Source: Marthasterias glacialis
Lineage: Eukaryota; Echinodermata; Asteroidea; Forcipulatida; Asteriidae
Direction: 5' to 3'
DNA length: 64,000 nt
NCBI GenBank assembly: GCA_911728455.2
Contig: OU452232.1
Span: 6,475,227-6,539,226 of the forward strand
Shown here one piece after another: positions 10,120 to 23,919 of this stretch. The notes below the pieces were generated by a model, which did no database searches, was not told the origin of the DNA, and saw nothing but the letters and a program-made list of their open reading frames with translations. The position numbers were made by a program, and so were the translations under genes. Position 1 is the stretch's first letter. Every line of letters begins with the position of its first letter.

Positions 10120-12240
10120 TTAAAATATTCAGGCTGAATGGCGATTCAATTTCACTTTATTTAATTAACCTGTTTTTCTGTCATCTCAGTTGTCCTTTAT
10201 ATAAAATTGTAAAAAGATTTATAAGAAAGAAACAAAAATTAAAGGGGAAAACTTTTTGTTTTATTGGTATGCCGGTACTCGTTCATAGCCTTGTCATCAA
10301 CTTCATTTATTTTAATTAAGTCAGGCGGAAGATGGTATTACGCAATGTAGAACATCTCTACTTTTCCCCGGAACACATACAAAAAAATAAACTCCAGTCC
10401 GGGAATTTACTTAAGTGCACTTTTTACTCTTGCTGATGACCTAAGACTTTCAATATGGTTTGATTTTTGGTAAAAAGTACAGTGACATCTATTTATTTAT
10501 TTTGATAATGTTATTATTTCTTTAAAAAAAAGAAGAGTTCCTAAAAAAAACACCAGAAATTCAGATGTAGGCCTACAAGTTTACCTTTTCCCCGATTCAT
10601 TCTATTCTTTTCAATTTGTGTAACTGTTTTCCAACAAAGAGGGCACTGTCTTCTATCAACTGCGCATGTGTATTCAATGTCCACATTCGTCACTCACACT
10701 TTGGCACTGCTTATTTGGTAACATGTCGTCTGCTCACGTCGTTGGTTTTAAATCAAAAATGTTTTCATCACAAAATATCGGTAAGTAAGAGTTTATTCGT
10801 TTAGTTAGTTTATAGATCATTTGGTTAGTATCTAAATGTCGTATGGCACAGTTTTAGCAAGATTTTAGTGATGAGATTGGTAAAACTAAAAAGTAAAACT
10901 CGTTTGTTGAAGTTGTGCTTTTGTTGAAGAATGTTGTTGTGACTGTGTAGTCAGCAGGCGTAGTGGAGTTTTGTGTACGTTTGATTAGAATAGAATAGAT
11001 ACGTTTACCTCCATCCATGCTGTGGTTTACATTTATTTACAACAAGTAGGGCCTACGGCGAGCAACTTACGTGTACGGACCGGTTACAGTTGCATTGTCG
11101 TTACTGTGATAGTAAAATGTCAAGACATTTTTGACAATATTTAATAATAATAATAATAAATACTCAACAATATTATGTTTATAATTATCCTTTGTACTTT
11201 GGCCTTGAACTCTTTGTAGTATTAGTAAATTCTCAACCTGTGTAGTGTAGGTACTGTAGATACTTCCATTCCACATGGTCAGAATTAAAATAGAATAGGA
11301 CTACTAATGCTATTTAGGACTCTACCCCCCCCCCCCCCCCAAGTGTACGAGTTTTACTAAAGGACTGTGAGGAGGTTTAATCATTGTCACGATTGTGGCC
11401 CTGGTGATGCAACATTGCAATGATTATAAAACTCAGCTCAGCCTCAGGCAGCCCCAGGCCCAGACCAGGGACCTGAGTAATCATCGCAACTTGGCGTGGT
11501 GAAGCTTAATGTAAATTGATCACTTTTAAGAACTGATCAGCATTTGTGATGGTCATGGACACTAGCAATAGACTCTTTGCATAGGCCGTCATTGTTGTGA
11601 TCTTTGGAAATATGCTATGTGTACGTGCCACGCACAACTCTCAGCCAATGGTAGGTCTTCCAATGACATCAGTGAGGGCACTGTTAGACCTTAGTGACGT
11701 CGTTATGTGAGGGGTCTATTTTTGAAGAGAGCTATACGTGAATCTAAAGACAGCATGGAGGAAGTGAATGGGCAATGGTAGTATCTTCAACAGGCTAGTG
11801 TGTCTCAGTTTAATGTAGAAGTCATTTTAAAAATGCTATTCCTAGAGGTTAATAAAAGGCCAGGTAAGATGTCAAGTCCGACCACCACATTTTCACTCAT
11901 TTTGACTAAAAACATCCGCCTAAATTTGTTGTTTTATTATTTTTTTCCTCCCTAGGAATCCTTGAAGTAATTTCACTGTGTGTCATCTTTTCTGGTCAGG
12001 CACTCGACAGACACAGAATTAGCCATCACCAACCATCCATTACTCAAGAAGTCCTTCAGATGAAAGTTTCAACTGTACACTCCACTTCTTGAAATTACTG
12101 TATTATACTGATGTGAGTTTCTTATGTTGATTTGTTTGATTGTGATATCTTTTATTGTCAGTGTGAACCGTGCCAAATCCCTGTTCTTCTCCCCAGCCAC
12201 CCTGCCAGCCCTCACTATCCTAAACATATTGCTTTTCCAT
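10120..12240. other. No gene recognised
   Basis: AT-rich sequence with a run of about 17 C at 11323-11340 and a short TAA microsatellite near 11142-11158. No exon or RNA gene is supported. Confidence 0.4.
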
Positions 12241-15200
12241 TCTACTTTTCTGTCAATCTTTAACCGCCCCAAGATGTAAATCTTCTACTACCAGCCTGTA
12301 CTTCAATCCCAAACATGCATCCCACTTTTCTGTGTCAATCTTGAACCGCCCCTACGATGTAACCCCTTCGTCTACCAGCCTGTATTTCATCCCCAAATAT
12401 ACACCCCACTTTTCTGTCAATCTTGATCCGCCCCAAGATGTTACCCCTTCTACTACCAGCCTGTATTTCAATTCCAAACAAGCACCCCACTTTTCTGTCA
12501 ATCTTGAACTGCCCCCAAAATGTAACCTACTACCAGCCCGTACTTCAATCCCTAACCCCCTTCTGCTATCAGCCTGTACGTCAATCCAAAAACGCACCCA
12601 CTTTTCTGTCAATCTTGAACCCTCCCCAACATGTAACCCCTCCTACTACCAACCTGTACATCAATCCAAACCATGCACCCCACTTTTCTATCAATCTTGC
12701 TCCACCCCAAAGATGTAACCCCTTTCTACTACCAGCCTGTACTTCAATCCAAACCATGCACCCCACTTTTCTGTCATTCTTGCTCCACCCACAAAATGTT
12801 ACCCGTCTACTACCAGCCTGTACTTCAATTCCAAATATGCACCCCACTTTTCTGTGTCAATCTTGAACCGCCCCTAAGATGTAACCCCTTCTTCTACCAG
12901 CCTGTATTTCATCCCCAAATATACACCCCACTTTTCTGTCAATCTTGATCCACCCCAAGATGTTACCCCTTCTACTACCAGCCTGTATTTCAATTCCAAA
13001 CAATCACCCCACTTTTCTGTCAATCTTGAACTGCCCCCAAAATGTAACCTACTACCAGCCTGTACTTCAATCCCTAACCCCCTTCTGCTATCAGCCTGTA
13101 CGTCAATCCAAAAACGCACCCACTTTTCTGTCAATCTTGAACCCTCCCCAACATGTAATCCCTTGTACTACCAACCTGTACATCAATCCAAACCATGCAC
13201 CCAACTTTTCTGTCAATCTTGCTCCACCCCAAAGATGTAACTCCTGTCTACTACCAGCCTGTACGTCAATCTAAACCATGCACCCCACTTTTCTGTCAAT
13301 CTTGAACCGCCCCCAAGATGTAACCCCCTTCTGCTATCAGCCTGTACGTCAATCCAAAAATGCACCCACTTTTCTGTCAATCTTGAACCCTCCCCAACAT
13401 GTAACCCCTCCTACTACCAACCTGTACATCAATCCAAACCATGCACCCCACTTTTCTATCAATCTTGCTCCACCCCAAAGATGTAACCCCTTTCTACTAC
13501 CAGCCTGTACTTCAATCCAAACCATGCACCCCACTTTTCTGTCATTCTTGCTCCACCCACAAAATGTTACCCGTCTACTACCAGCCTGTACTTCAATTCC
13601 AAATATGCACCCCACTTTTCTGTGTCAATCTTGAACCGCCCCTAAGATGTAACCCCTTCTTCTACCAGCCTGTATTTCATCCCCAAATATACACCCCACT
13701 TTTCTGTCAATCTTGATCCGCCCCAAGATGTTACCCCTTCTACTACCAGCCTGTATTTCAATTCCAAACAAGCACCTCACTTTTCTGTCAATCTTGAACT
13801 GCCCCCAAAATGTAACCTACTACCAGCCTGTACTTCAATCCCCAACATGCACCCCACTTGTCTGTCAATCTTGAACCGCCCCCAAGATGTAACCCCCTTC
13901 TGCTATCAGCCTGTACGTCAATCCAAAAACGCACCCACTTTTCTGTCAATCTTGAACCCTCCCCAACATGTAACCCCTTCTACTACCAACCTGTACATCA
14001 ATCCAAACCATGCACCCTACTTTTCTGTCAATCTTGCTCCACCCCAAAGATGTAACCCCTTTCTACTACAGCCTGTACTTCAATCCAAACCATGCACCCA
14101 CTTTTCTGTCATTCTTGCTCCACCCACAAAATGTTACCCGTCTACTACCAGCCTGTACTTCAATTCCAAATATGCACCCCACTTTTCTGTGTCAATCTTG
14201 AACCGCCCCTAAGATGTAACCCCTTCTTCTACTAGCCTGTATTTCATCCCCAAATTTACACCCCACTTTTCTGTCAATCTTGATCCGCCCCAAGATGTTA
14301 CCCCTTCTACTACCAGCCTGTATTTCAATTCCAAACATGCACCCCACTTTTCTGTCAATCTTGCTCCACCCCAAAGATGTAACCCCTTTCTACTACAGCC
14401 TGTACTTCAATCCAAACCATGCACCCCACTTTTCTGTCAATCTTGCTCCACCCCAAGATATAACCTCTTTTACTTCCAGTCTGTACTTCAATCCCAAACA
14501 TACACCCCACTTATCTGTCAATCTTGAACCTCCCCTAGGATGTTACCCCCTTATACTTTGAGCCTGTTTCCCAATCCAAACCCACTTGCCTTTCAAGCAT
14601 GATCCGCCCCAAAATGTTACCCGTCTACTACCAGCCTGTACTTCAATTCCAAATATGCACCCCACTTTTCTGTGTCAATCTTGAACCGCCCCTAAGATGT
14701 AACCCCTTCTTCTACTAGCCTGTATTTCATCCCCAAATTTACACCCCACTTTTCTGTCAATCTTGATCCGCCCCAAGATGTTACCCCTTCTACTACCAGC
14801 CTGTATTTCAATTCCAAACATGCACCCCACTTTTCTGTCAATCTTGCTCCACCCCAAAGATGTAACCCCTTTCTACTACAGCCTGTACTTCAATCCAAAC
14901 CATGCACCCCACTTTTCTGTCAATCTTGCTCCACCCCAAGATATAACCTCTTTTACTTCCAGTCTGTACTTCAATCCCAAACATACACCCCACTTATCTG
15001 TCAATCTTGAACCTCCCCTAGGATGTTACCCCCTTATACTTTGAGCCTGTTTCCCAATCCAAACCCACTTGCCTTTCAAGCATGATCCGCCCCAAAATGT
15101 TACCCGTCTACTACCAGCCTGTACTTCAATTCCAAATATGCACCCCACTTTTCTGTGTCAATCTTGAACCGCCCCTAAGATGTAACCCCTTTTACCAGCC

Positions 15201-18200
15201 TGTATTTCATCCCCAAATATACACCCCACTTTTCTGTCAATCTTGATCCGCCCCAAGATGTTACCCCTTCTACTACCAGCCTGTATTTCAATTCTAAACA
15301 AGCACCCCACTTTTCTGTCAATTTTGAACTGCCCCCAAAATGTAACCTACTACCAGCCTGTACTTCAATCCCTAACATGCACCCCACTTGTCTGTCAATC
15401 TTGAACCGCCCCCAAGATATAACCCCTTCTGCTATCAGCCTGTACGTCAATCCAAACCATGCACCCACTTTTCTGTCAATCTTGAACCCTCCGCAACATG
15501 TAACCCCTTCTACTACCAACCTGTACATCAATCCAAAACATGCACCCCACTTTTCTGTCAATCTTGCTCCACCCCAAAGATTTAACCCCTTTCTACTACC
15601 AGCCTGTACTTCAATCCAAACCATGCACCCACTTTTCTGTCATTCTTGCTCCACCCACAAAATGTTACCCGTCTACTACCAGCCTGTACTTCAATTCCAA
15701 ATATGCACCCCACTTTTCTGTGTCAATCTTGAACCGCCCCTAAGATGTAACCCCTTCTTCTACTAGCCTGTATTTCATCCCCAAATTTACACCCCACTTT
15801 TCTGTCAATCTTGATCCGCCCCAAGATGTTACCCCTTCTACTACCAGCCTGTATTTCAATTCCAAACATGCACCCCACTTTTCTGTCAATCTTGCTCCAC
15901 CCCAAAGATGTAACCCCTTTCTACTACAGCCTGTACTTCAATCCAAACCATGCACCCCACTTTTCTGTCAATCTTGCTCCACCCCAAGATATAACCTCTT
16001 TTACTTCCAGTCTGTACTTCAATCCCAAACATACACCCCACTTATCTGTCAATCTTGAACCTCCCCTAGGATGTTACCCCCTTATACTTTGAGCCTGTTT
16101 CCCAATCCAAACCCACTTGCCTTTCAAGCATGATCCGCCCCAAAATGTTACCCGTCTACTACCAGCCTGTACTTCAATTCCAAATATGCACCCCACTTTT
16201 CTGTGTCAATCTTGAACCGCCCCTAAGATGTAACCCCTTTTACCAGCCTGTATTTCATCCCAAAATATACACCCCACTTTTCTGTCAATCTTGATCTGCC
16301 CCAAGATGTTACCCCTTCTACTACCAGCCTGTATTTCAATTCTAAACAAGCACCCCACTTTTCTGTCAATTTTGAACTGCCCCCAAAATGTAACCTACTA
16401 CCAGCCTGTACTTCAATCCCTAACATGCACCCCACTTGTCTGTCAATCTTGAACCGCCCCCAAGATGTAACCCCTTCTGCTATCAGCCTGTACGTCAATC
16501 CAAACCATGCACCCACTTTTCTGTCAATCTTGAACCCTCCGCAACATGTAACCCCTTCTACTACCAACCTGTACATCAATCCAAACCATGCACCCCACTT
16601 TTCTATCAAACTTGCTCCACCCCAAAGATGTAACCCCTTTCTACTACCAGCCTGTACTTCAATCCAAACCATGCACCCCACTTTTCTGTCATTCTTGCTC
16701 CACCCACAAAATGTTACCCGTCTACTACCAGCCTGTCCTTCAATTCCAAATATGCACCCCACTTTTCTGTGTCAATCTTGAACCGCCCCTAAGATGTAAC
16801 CCCTTCTTCTACCAGCCTGTATTTCATCCCCAAATATACACCCCACTTTTCTGTCAATCTTGATCCGCCCCAAGATGTTACCCCTTCTACTACCAGCCTG
16901 TATTTCAATTCCAAACAAGCACCCCACTTTTCTGTCAATCTTGAACTGCCCCAAAAATGTAACCTACTACCAGCCTGTACTTCAATCCCCAACATGCACC
17001 CCACTTGTCTGTCAATCTTGAACCGCCCCCAAGATGTAACCCCTTCTGCTATCAGCCTGTACGTCAATCCAAAAACGCACCCACTTTTTCTGTCAATCTT
17101 GAACCCTCCCCAACATGTAACCCCTTCTACTACCAACCTGTACATCAATCCAAACCATGCACCCTACTTTTCTGTCAATCTTGCTCCACCCCAAAGATGT
17201 AACCCCTTTCTACTACAGCCTGTACTTCAATCCAAACCATGCACCCACTTTTCTGTCATTCTTGCTCCACCCACAAAATGTTACCCGTCTACTACCAGCC
17301 TGTACTTCAATTCCAAATATGCACCCCACTTTTCTGTGTCAATCTTGAACCGCCCCTAAGATGTAACCCCTTCTTCTACTAGCCTGTATTTCATCCCCAA
17401 ATTTACACCCCACTTTTCTGTCAATCTTGATCCGCCCGAAGATGTTACCCCTTCTACTACCAGCCTGTATTTCAATTCCAAACATGCACCCCACTTTTCT
17501 GTCAATCTTGCTCCACCCCAAAGATGTAACCCCTTTCTACTACAGCCTGTACTTCAATCCAAACCATGCACCCCACTTTTCTGTCAATCTTGCTCCACCC
17601 CAAGATATAACCTCTTTTACTTCCAGTCTGTACTTCAATCCCAAACATACACCCCATTTATCTGTCAATCTTGAACCTCCCCTAGGATGTTACCCCCTTA
17701 TACTTTGAGCCTGTTTCCCAATCCAAACCCACTTGCCTTTCAAGCATGATCCGCCCCAAAATGTTACCCGTCTACTACCAGCCTGTACTTCAATTCCAAA
17801 TATGCACCCCACTTTTCTGTGTCAATCTTGAACCGCCCCTAAGATGTAACCCCTTCTTCTACTAGCCTGTATTTCATCCCCAAATTTACACCCCACTTTT
17901 CTGTCAATCTTGATCCGCCCCAAGATGTTACCCCTTCTACTACCAGCCTGTATTTCAATTCCAAACATGCACCCCACTTTTCTGTCAATCTTGCTCCACC
18001 CCAAAGATGTAACCCCTTTCTACTACAGCCTGTACTTCAATCCAAACCATGCACCCCACTTTTCTGTCAATCTTGCTCCACCCCAAGATATAACCTCTTT
18101 TACTTCCAGTCTGTACTTCAATCCCAAACATACACCCCACTTATCTGTCAATCTTGAACCTCCCCTAGGATGTTACCCCCTTATACTTTGAGCCTGTTTC

Positions 18201-19390
18201 CCAATCCAAACCCACTTGCCTTTCAAGCATGATCCGCCCCAAAATGTTACCCGTCTACTACCAGCCTGTACTTCAATTCCAAATATGCACCCCACTTTTC
18301 TGTGTCAATCTTGAACCGCCCCTAAGATGTAACCCCTTTTACCAGCCTGTATTTCATCCCCAAATATACACCCCACTTTTCTGTCAATCTTGATCCGCCC
18401 CAAGATGTTACCCCTTCTACTACCAGCCTGTATTTCAATTCTAAACAAGCACCCCACTTTTCTGTCAATTTTGAACTGCCCCCAAAATGTAACCTACTAC
18501 CAGCCTGTACTTCAATCCCTAACATGCACCCCACTTGTCTGTCAATCTTGAACCGCCCCCAAGATGTAACCCCTTCTGCTATCAGCCTGTACGTCAATCC
18601 AAACCATGCACCCACTTTTCTGTCAATCTTGAACCCTCCGCAACATGTAACCCCTTCTACTACCAACCTGTACATCAATCCAAACCATGCACCCCACTTT
18701 TCTGTCAATCTTGCTCCACCCCAAAGATTTAACCCCTTTCTACTACCAGCCTGTACTTCAATCCAAACCATGCACCCCACTTTTCTGTCAATCTTGAACC
18801 GCCCCCAAGATGTAACCCCCTTCTGCTATCAGCCTGTATGTCAATCCAAAAACGCACCCACTTTTCTGTCAATCTTGAACCCTCCCCAACATGTAATCCC
18901 TTCTACTACCAACCTGTACATCAATCCAAACCATGCACCCCACTTTTCTGTCAATCTTGCTCCACCCCAAAGATGTAACCCCTTTCTACTACAGCCTGTA
19001 CTTCAATCTAAACCATGCACCCCACTTTTCTGTCAATCTTGCTCCACCCCAAGATATAACCCCTTTTACTACCAGTCTGTACTTCAATCCCAAACATACA
19101 CCCCACTTATCTGTCAATCTTGAACCTCCCCTAGGATGTTACCCCCTTATACTTTGAGCCTGTTTCCCAATCCAAACCCACTTGCCTTTCAAGCATGATC
19201 CGCCCCAAAATGTTACCCGTCTACTACCAGCCTGTACTTCAATCCCAAACATACACCCCACTTATCTGTCAATCTTGAACCTCCCCTAGGATGTTACCCC
19301 CTTATACTTTGAGCCTGTTTCCCAATCCAAACCCACTTGCCTTTCAAGCATGATCTGCCCCAAAATAACCCCTTTCAACTGCAGCCTACA
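12241..19390. repeat. About 7.1 kb minisatellite, roughly 81-bp unit, with higher-order repeats
   Basis: The unit contains ACCAGCCTGTACTTCAATCC, then CATGCACCCCACTTTTCTGT and CAATCTTG followed by variable AACCGCCCC or CTCCACCCC and AGATGTAACCCC. Unit spacing is mostly 81-83 bp with occasional shorter or fused units. Blocks of about 480-570 bp repeat as higher-order units: the same 93-codon open frame recurs at 14280, 14763, 15811, 17427 and 17910. Because the unit is near 27 codons and lacks stops in some frames, long open stretches (up to 199 codons plus, 179 codons minus) arise on both strands. I see no evidence they are genes. Confidence 0.97.
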
Positions 19391-20326
19391 GTTGTATCAG
19401 TCCTAAACATCACTTATTGTTAAAACAAATTAACAACTCAATAATTTTCCATTTCAATCCATTTTAGTTTTACTGATTTTATTTTACTTCACCAATCAAA
19501 AGTCCAAGGACTACCAAAGTACATGACTGGAACAAAACAAACTTTAAAGCACAGAAGTAAACTATGGACTTTACATTTAATAGACAATAATAAAAACTTA
19601 CGTAAAAAAAATTCTACTACAGAGACTATGAGTCAATTGAGCTGATCGCAGATGGGACAGGAAAGTGGTTATACATTTTGTTTAAAAAGGGCACACTATT
19701 TGTTTCTTAGGTTACTGTAACATTTAGATATAGACTTTCAAGTTTGGTCAATGCCTTTCATACAAATCTTTACTCTTTGATTTCTGTTTACAGGTTCATT
19801 AAGATGATGACGACATCAGTTTCCTCACAAGAGATGCACCAGGGCTTTGATGAGAACACTTGGCATGCGGCTTCATCGTGACATCAAACACTTCATCGTC
19901 TCTCTACGTCAAGCTTCTTACACCTCAACTATGAAAATGATTAAATACTAGGACATTAAGGTAGGTTTGTTGTGTTGTTTATGAATTGTAAAAAGGCCTG
20001 TTTACATACAGGGGCTTGTCAAACGAGACAATTTTTACAGGCAACTTGGGGGCAACCAAGTGCAATGCATGAAAACGAAACACTTTGATGTATCACATGA
20101 GTACCTTTTTAAACACTTTCTCACAAGACTACCCCCCATAGATTTTTTTGGGTAAATTAGATGTTAATTTTTTTTCCTTCTTGGAGATTGTCTGGAACTG
20201 GCTGCTTTTAAATTGCCTCCTGTGACATGGCCCTTAGAATCAAACACAACCTCCTTTGAAAATGTTTCAACACCCAAAATAAATAGTGCCCAAAATGCGA
20301 TGAGGTAAATTTGATGAAGTCTATAT
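19391..20326. other. No gene recognised
   Basis: Unique-looking AT-rich sequence on the right flank of the minisatellite. No exon or repeat family is supported. Confidence 0.4.
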
Positions 20327-20437
20327 CCTGTTGGTAAGAGATGACGTTTCTGAGCTGGAAGTGCAATGGAAATGAATGGTATATACATCGTTACACTGCA
20401 CTTTTGGCTCCAAAACGTCATCACTTTCACCAACAGG
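20327..20437. repeat. Palindromic MITE-like element, family CCTGTTGG, copy 2
   Basis: CCTGTTGGTAAGAGATGACG ... pairs with ... CGTCATCACTTTCACCAACAGG, enclosing a short AT-rich loop. It has the same arms as 483-606 and is flanked by TAT/ATA. Confidence 0.85.
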
Positions 20438-20439
20438 AT

Positions 20440-22640
20440 AATGTAAACAGACCTTTATTTACAGTCCAGTTATTGCGACTGTTGATGTAAGCATGGTGGA
20501 AGGAGGGTACATATCATCTGGTGCTGGCGGAAGAATTTATTTAAAGTCTCGTATGCCATTCTGCTGGCAATGCTTAGTACAACATTCATCTCAGCAGAAA
20601 TCTCCTAAGCAATCAAATGACCACATATTTTGCTAAACTGTAGTATAAATGTGTGTTGCTGTAATTACTCTAAATTAGTCATGCATCGTCATTCTCTTGC
20701 TGAATGTAACTTTCCAATAATGATTAATGAATGTTTGAGAACTGATCAAACTGTCCAGTTCATTTTTTTTTCAAAGCATCGCCTAATTGCTGCCGGGTGC
20801 ACTTTCCTGATGTCCTTTTGCCAGCACATGATGATTAATGGTAGACAAGTAATTAGTTGTACTAGACGATTGTATTGTATAATCATGAATCAATGTGATG
20901 CTAATATGGTGGCTCAAAGGTACATACATACGACAGTGTGACACACAGTACTTTTTAGAAGGCGTTTCTTTAGTTTAAAATACACTCTGTACAACCCACC
21001 AATCCCGTTCAACTGTAAAAGTGTCAGCAAATTAGTAAACACTGAATAACAGTATATGGTTAGTCGTGGATTTTGTACCATTCATGCTTATGAATTTCAC
21101 CAGCAATTCTAAAGAATAAGTTATTAGTAAGGAACAATTGTGTTTGATAGTATCAAGTAAACAAAAGAACAGCTTTCAGATTATAAGACATTCATCAACA
21201 ACTTCTTTTTGATCATCAGTATTTAAAGCATCCTATTCATATTACACGTGTACACAGAGACGGAAATATTTTCTATGTTGTAACCTCAGCAGAGACTGTA
21301 AATGTATCAGGCCTACTTAGTAATCTTAAGGCTTAGAAACTGAAAGTTGTTGAACACCAACAGGGCCCGATTTCATGGCACCACTTACCAACACAGAATA
21401 ATTCGCTTATGGCGCCCTGTAAAGCGTGTTATTTTATAGACTGTAAGCTCAGAATTCCACTGTACGCAGTGCCATGAAATTGGGAGTGCTCATTTCGATT
21501 TCAGAACAACTTGCTACGGTTAGAAATTTGTTTTATTTAATTGTGACATGTTAATGGAAATTAGGGCAACTCCATTGTTTTTGGAAGAGTTAATTCATTC
21601 CTATCCCTTGTGGTTCATTTTCTGTAATCACACCGCACAACCAACCATGGAGGTAGAACCAACCTTTTGTCAAATTAGGTGGATGCATTTGAGTAAAAAC
21701 ACTTTGGATATTGTTCATGTTTGTATCGATCAGGCTTATTTTGATTGCGGCAATTGATATAACAATGACGATTTAATTGTAGAGTCTTCAAATGACAAGT
21801 ACAAGTGTTCCTCTGATTTTAACAGTATTTCAGACATAAGTATTTCTCCGGAAGATTGAGTTTACAAGTTATTATGTGGATTATTAGATATCGTAACTAG
21901 TACACCATTGACAACTAAAATTGGTTTTAAAAAATGTTGTGATGATTTTGTAGGATGTTATCAATTAATCAAATACAAATCTATAGATTGATGAAGTTTT
22001 GGAAGGTGAAAGATCATTATTACTGAGTCTAAAATGCTCAGAAAATGTTATCTTTAAGACGAGTGAAACGTCAGCCGTCATTGTCTAGCTCCTTGTCTCA
22101 AAGTGATGACACAACTATAGTTCCAGTGTTAGGCGCCTGACTATTTTCTTTGAATTTGTTGGGAAAACTGAGGTAAATAAGTGTTTGTTTTAAGAGTTTT
22201 CCCTATGACTGGTTTTGTAAGTAAAATGCTAAGATGAATGATATGTCTTGGAATTAATGTATTTTAAGTAAATAAGATTCAAAAATGTAAAATTTTCTCC
22301 CAAAATGCGTAAATTGTACCATGCTTGTGTACGTTGTTACAGTGTGCTCACCTTGTATGAATACACGTACGTAAACAGTGTTTAAATCGCATTTAAAAGC
22401 TGTTTTTAACAGAAATTCCAAATTTCGGTTGTTTTTTGGCAACAAAGATCTTCATTTGATGTTACGGATCGATATAAGCAGTTTGGAGGCGTTTGGCAGC
22501 GTTTTGAGGCGTTTTGAGACGTTTTAGTGATTTTAATTTTCAAAATTATCGGAATTTCTCGATTTTTTTGCAATTAAAAAATTTTTTTCACATTTTTTCG
22601 CCAAAATTAACGAGCGTACGTTTCAAGCGATTTTAAAAAA
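20440..22640. other. No gene recognised; one MITE-like stretch
   Basis: A MITE-like stretch at 21362-21485 starts GGGCCCGATTTCATGGCACC and ends TGCCATGAAATTGGG, the same ends as at 63296-63665. Near 22490-22530 the short motif GGCGTTTTGAG is repeated irregularly. No exon is recognised. Confidence 0.5.
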
Positions 22641-22642
22641 AT

Positions 22643-22968
22643 GAAAGACCGCAAAAAAAAAATTTTTGCGGTCTTTTTTTTTTTTTTTTTTTTTTTTTTA
22701 ATAAAAAAAAATTTTTGCCCTCCCCTCCTCTCCTCTCTCGACCCTCCACCACCTCCCTCCACCTGTCCTCTCGATGTCGTCCCCTCCTCTTGGCTTCGCC
22801 TCCACCTTGTCCACTTACCTTGTTAGCGTCTCCTCGCCGTGCTCCGTTCACCTGAAATACCTTTATTCCACTTACCTTTATGTCACTTACCTTGTCTATG
22901 CCGGGAATCGAACCACGTATCTTGACTTCACGTTTATGTCGCCTTATCCTCTCGGCCACCGCTAGTCT
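22643..22968 (-). mobile_element. tRNA-derived SINE with poly-A tail, family D
   Basis: Read on the minus strand from 22968, an A box (GTGGCCGAGAGGATAAGG) and B box (GGTTCGATTCC) are followed by repeated AAGGTAAGTG units and a G/A-rich body, ending in a run of more than 20 A. A perfect palindrome GACCGCAAAAA/TTTTTGCGGTC abuts the tail at 22647-22673. The acceptor-stem ends do not pair, so this is not a working tRNA gene. Confidence 0.75.
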
Positions 22969-23048
22969 GTGCTTGACGAGTATTTGTAAACTTGATGAAT
23001 ATTAGAATCAAATATTGTACACTAACGTATGTAAACACACGTTACAGC

Positions 23049-23115
23049 TATATAGGGAAGGGCGCCCTCTGTTTACAGAAAAGGGCGCCCTCTGTTGACA
23101 GAAAAGGGCGCCCTC
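23049..23115. repeat. Short tandem repeat, about 25 bp unit
   Basis: Three copies of AAGGGCGCCCTCTGTTNACA, each centred on the palindrome GGGCGCCC. Confidence 0.85.
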
Positions 23116-23120
23116 AATTG

Positions 23121-23759
23121 TAGAAAATGTCCAGTTGCCATTAAATAAATAAATTTGACGAGACAAAAAAAATTAAATGTGTTTTGAAAATAAAATTGTG
23201 ATCGCTGTTTTTGATGAGATAGAAAAGAAGTGTTTCATAGTTTGTTTTAGTTTTAAGTCTGATTTCATAAAATAAAATTTAACCTTACACAGTCCCGAAC
23301 CCTAAATTTAACTATTCTGACCATTACTAAATTTACTTCTAAAAACAAAGACAATAATAAGAAAGAACACATGGTACAAGCTCTATATTAAATTCATACT
23401 CTCACATTTTTATTGCAACAATATTGTTTGTTTTTCGAACATTAATAATACTTATATCTTAATTAGAAGAGGAAAATTCTTATACAAATTGGCCAATTAA
23501 TATGCGACAATAATTGTAACACTCAGCAAGACACAATATTTCTAAAGCTGAAATAAATTCAGAGATATTACTCAAAAAGTTGCTCACATGGCCAAACATA
23601 CTGTAATGTTAATCACAAAAAAATAAAAAAACAAAATTACAAAATTAAGGCACATTACCAAGTGTGTATTGTGTATTTTGTGAAAAGCATAATACCTAAG
23701 GGTCATGAACACAAGAAAATTCACAGGCAGCCAGCTCCAGGCAGTCTCCAGGAAAATAA
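23121..23759. other. No gene recognised
   Basis: Very AT-rich sequence with no exon or repeat family recognised. Confidence 0.4.
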
Positions 23760-23776
23760 AACCATTCGAATTTCAA

Positions 23777-23902
23777 TGGGAGACTTTTGAGACGATAGCG
23801 GACATCCCACAGACCGGTCCTTTTCCATTGTTTTCATCACTGAGAACAGTAGAAAAGGACCGGTCTGTGGGACGCCCGCTATCGTCTCAAAAGTCTCCCA
23901 TT
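23777..23902. repeat. Hairpin element with long near-perfect arms
   Basis: Arms of about 50 bp (ATGGGAGACTTTTGAGACGA ... and its reverse complement), including CCCACAGACCGGTCCTTTTC, flank a loop of about 25 bases. A palindromic MITE with only a few arm mismatches. Confidence 0.85.
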
Positions 23903-23919
23903 TCCACACTTTTCTCAGG

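Noticed and set aside
11323-11340. C-run, and similar G/C runs at 42069, 47231 and 49284, as regulatory quadruplex sites
   Set aside because: Simple homopolymers with no conserved context; nothing supports a function.
12332-19123. Many overlapping open frames of 60-199 codons on both strands
   Set aside because: They follow the roughly 81-bp repeat unit, recur in identical form in successive blocks and appear on both strands. No protein domain or splice pattern is seen.
22895-22968. Possible genuine tRNA gene (A and B boxes on the minus strand)
   Set aside because: The acceptor stem ends do not pair and a poly-A-tailed SINE body follows.
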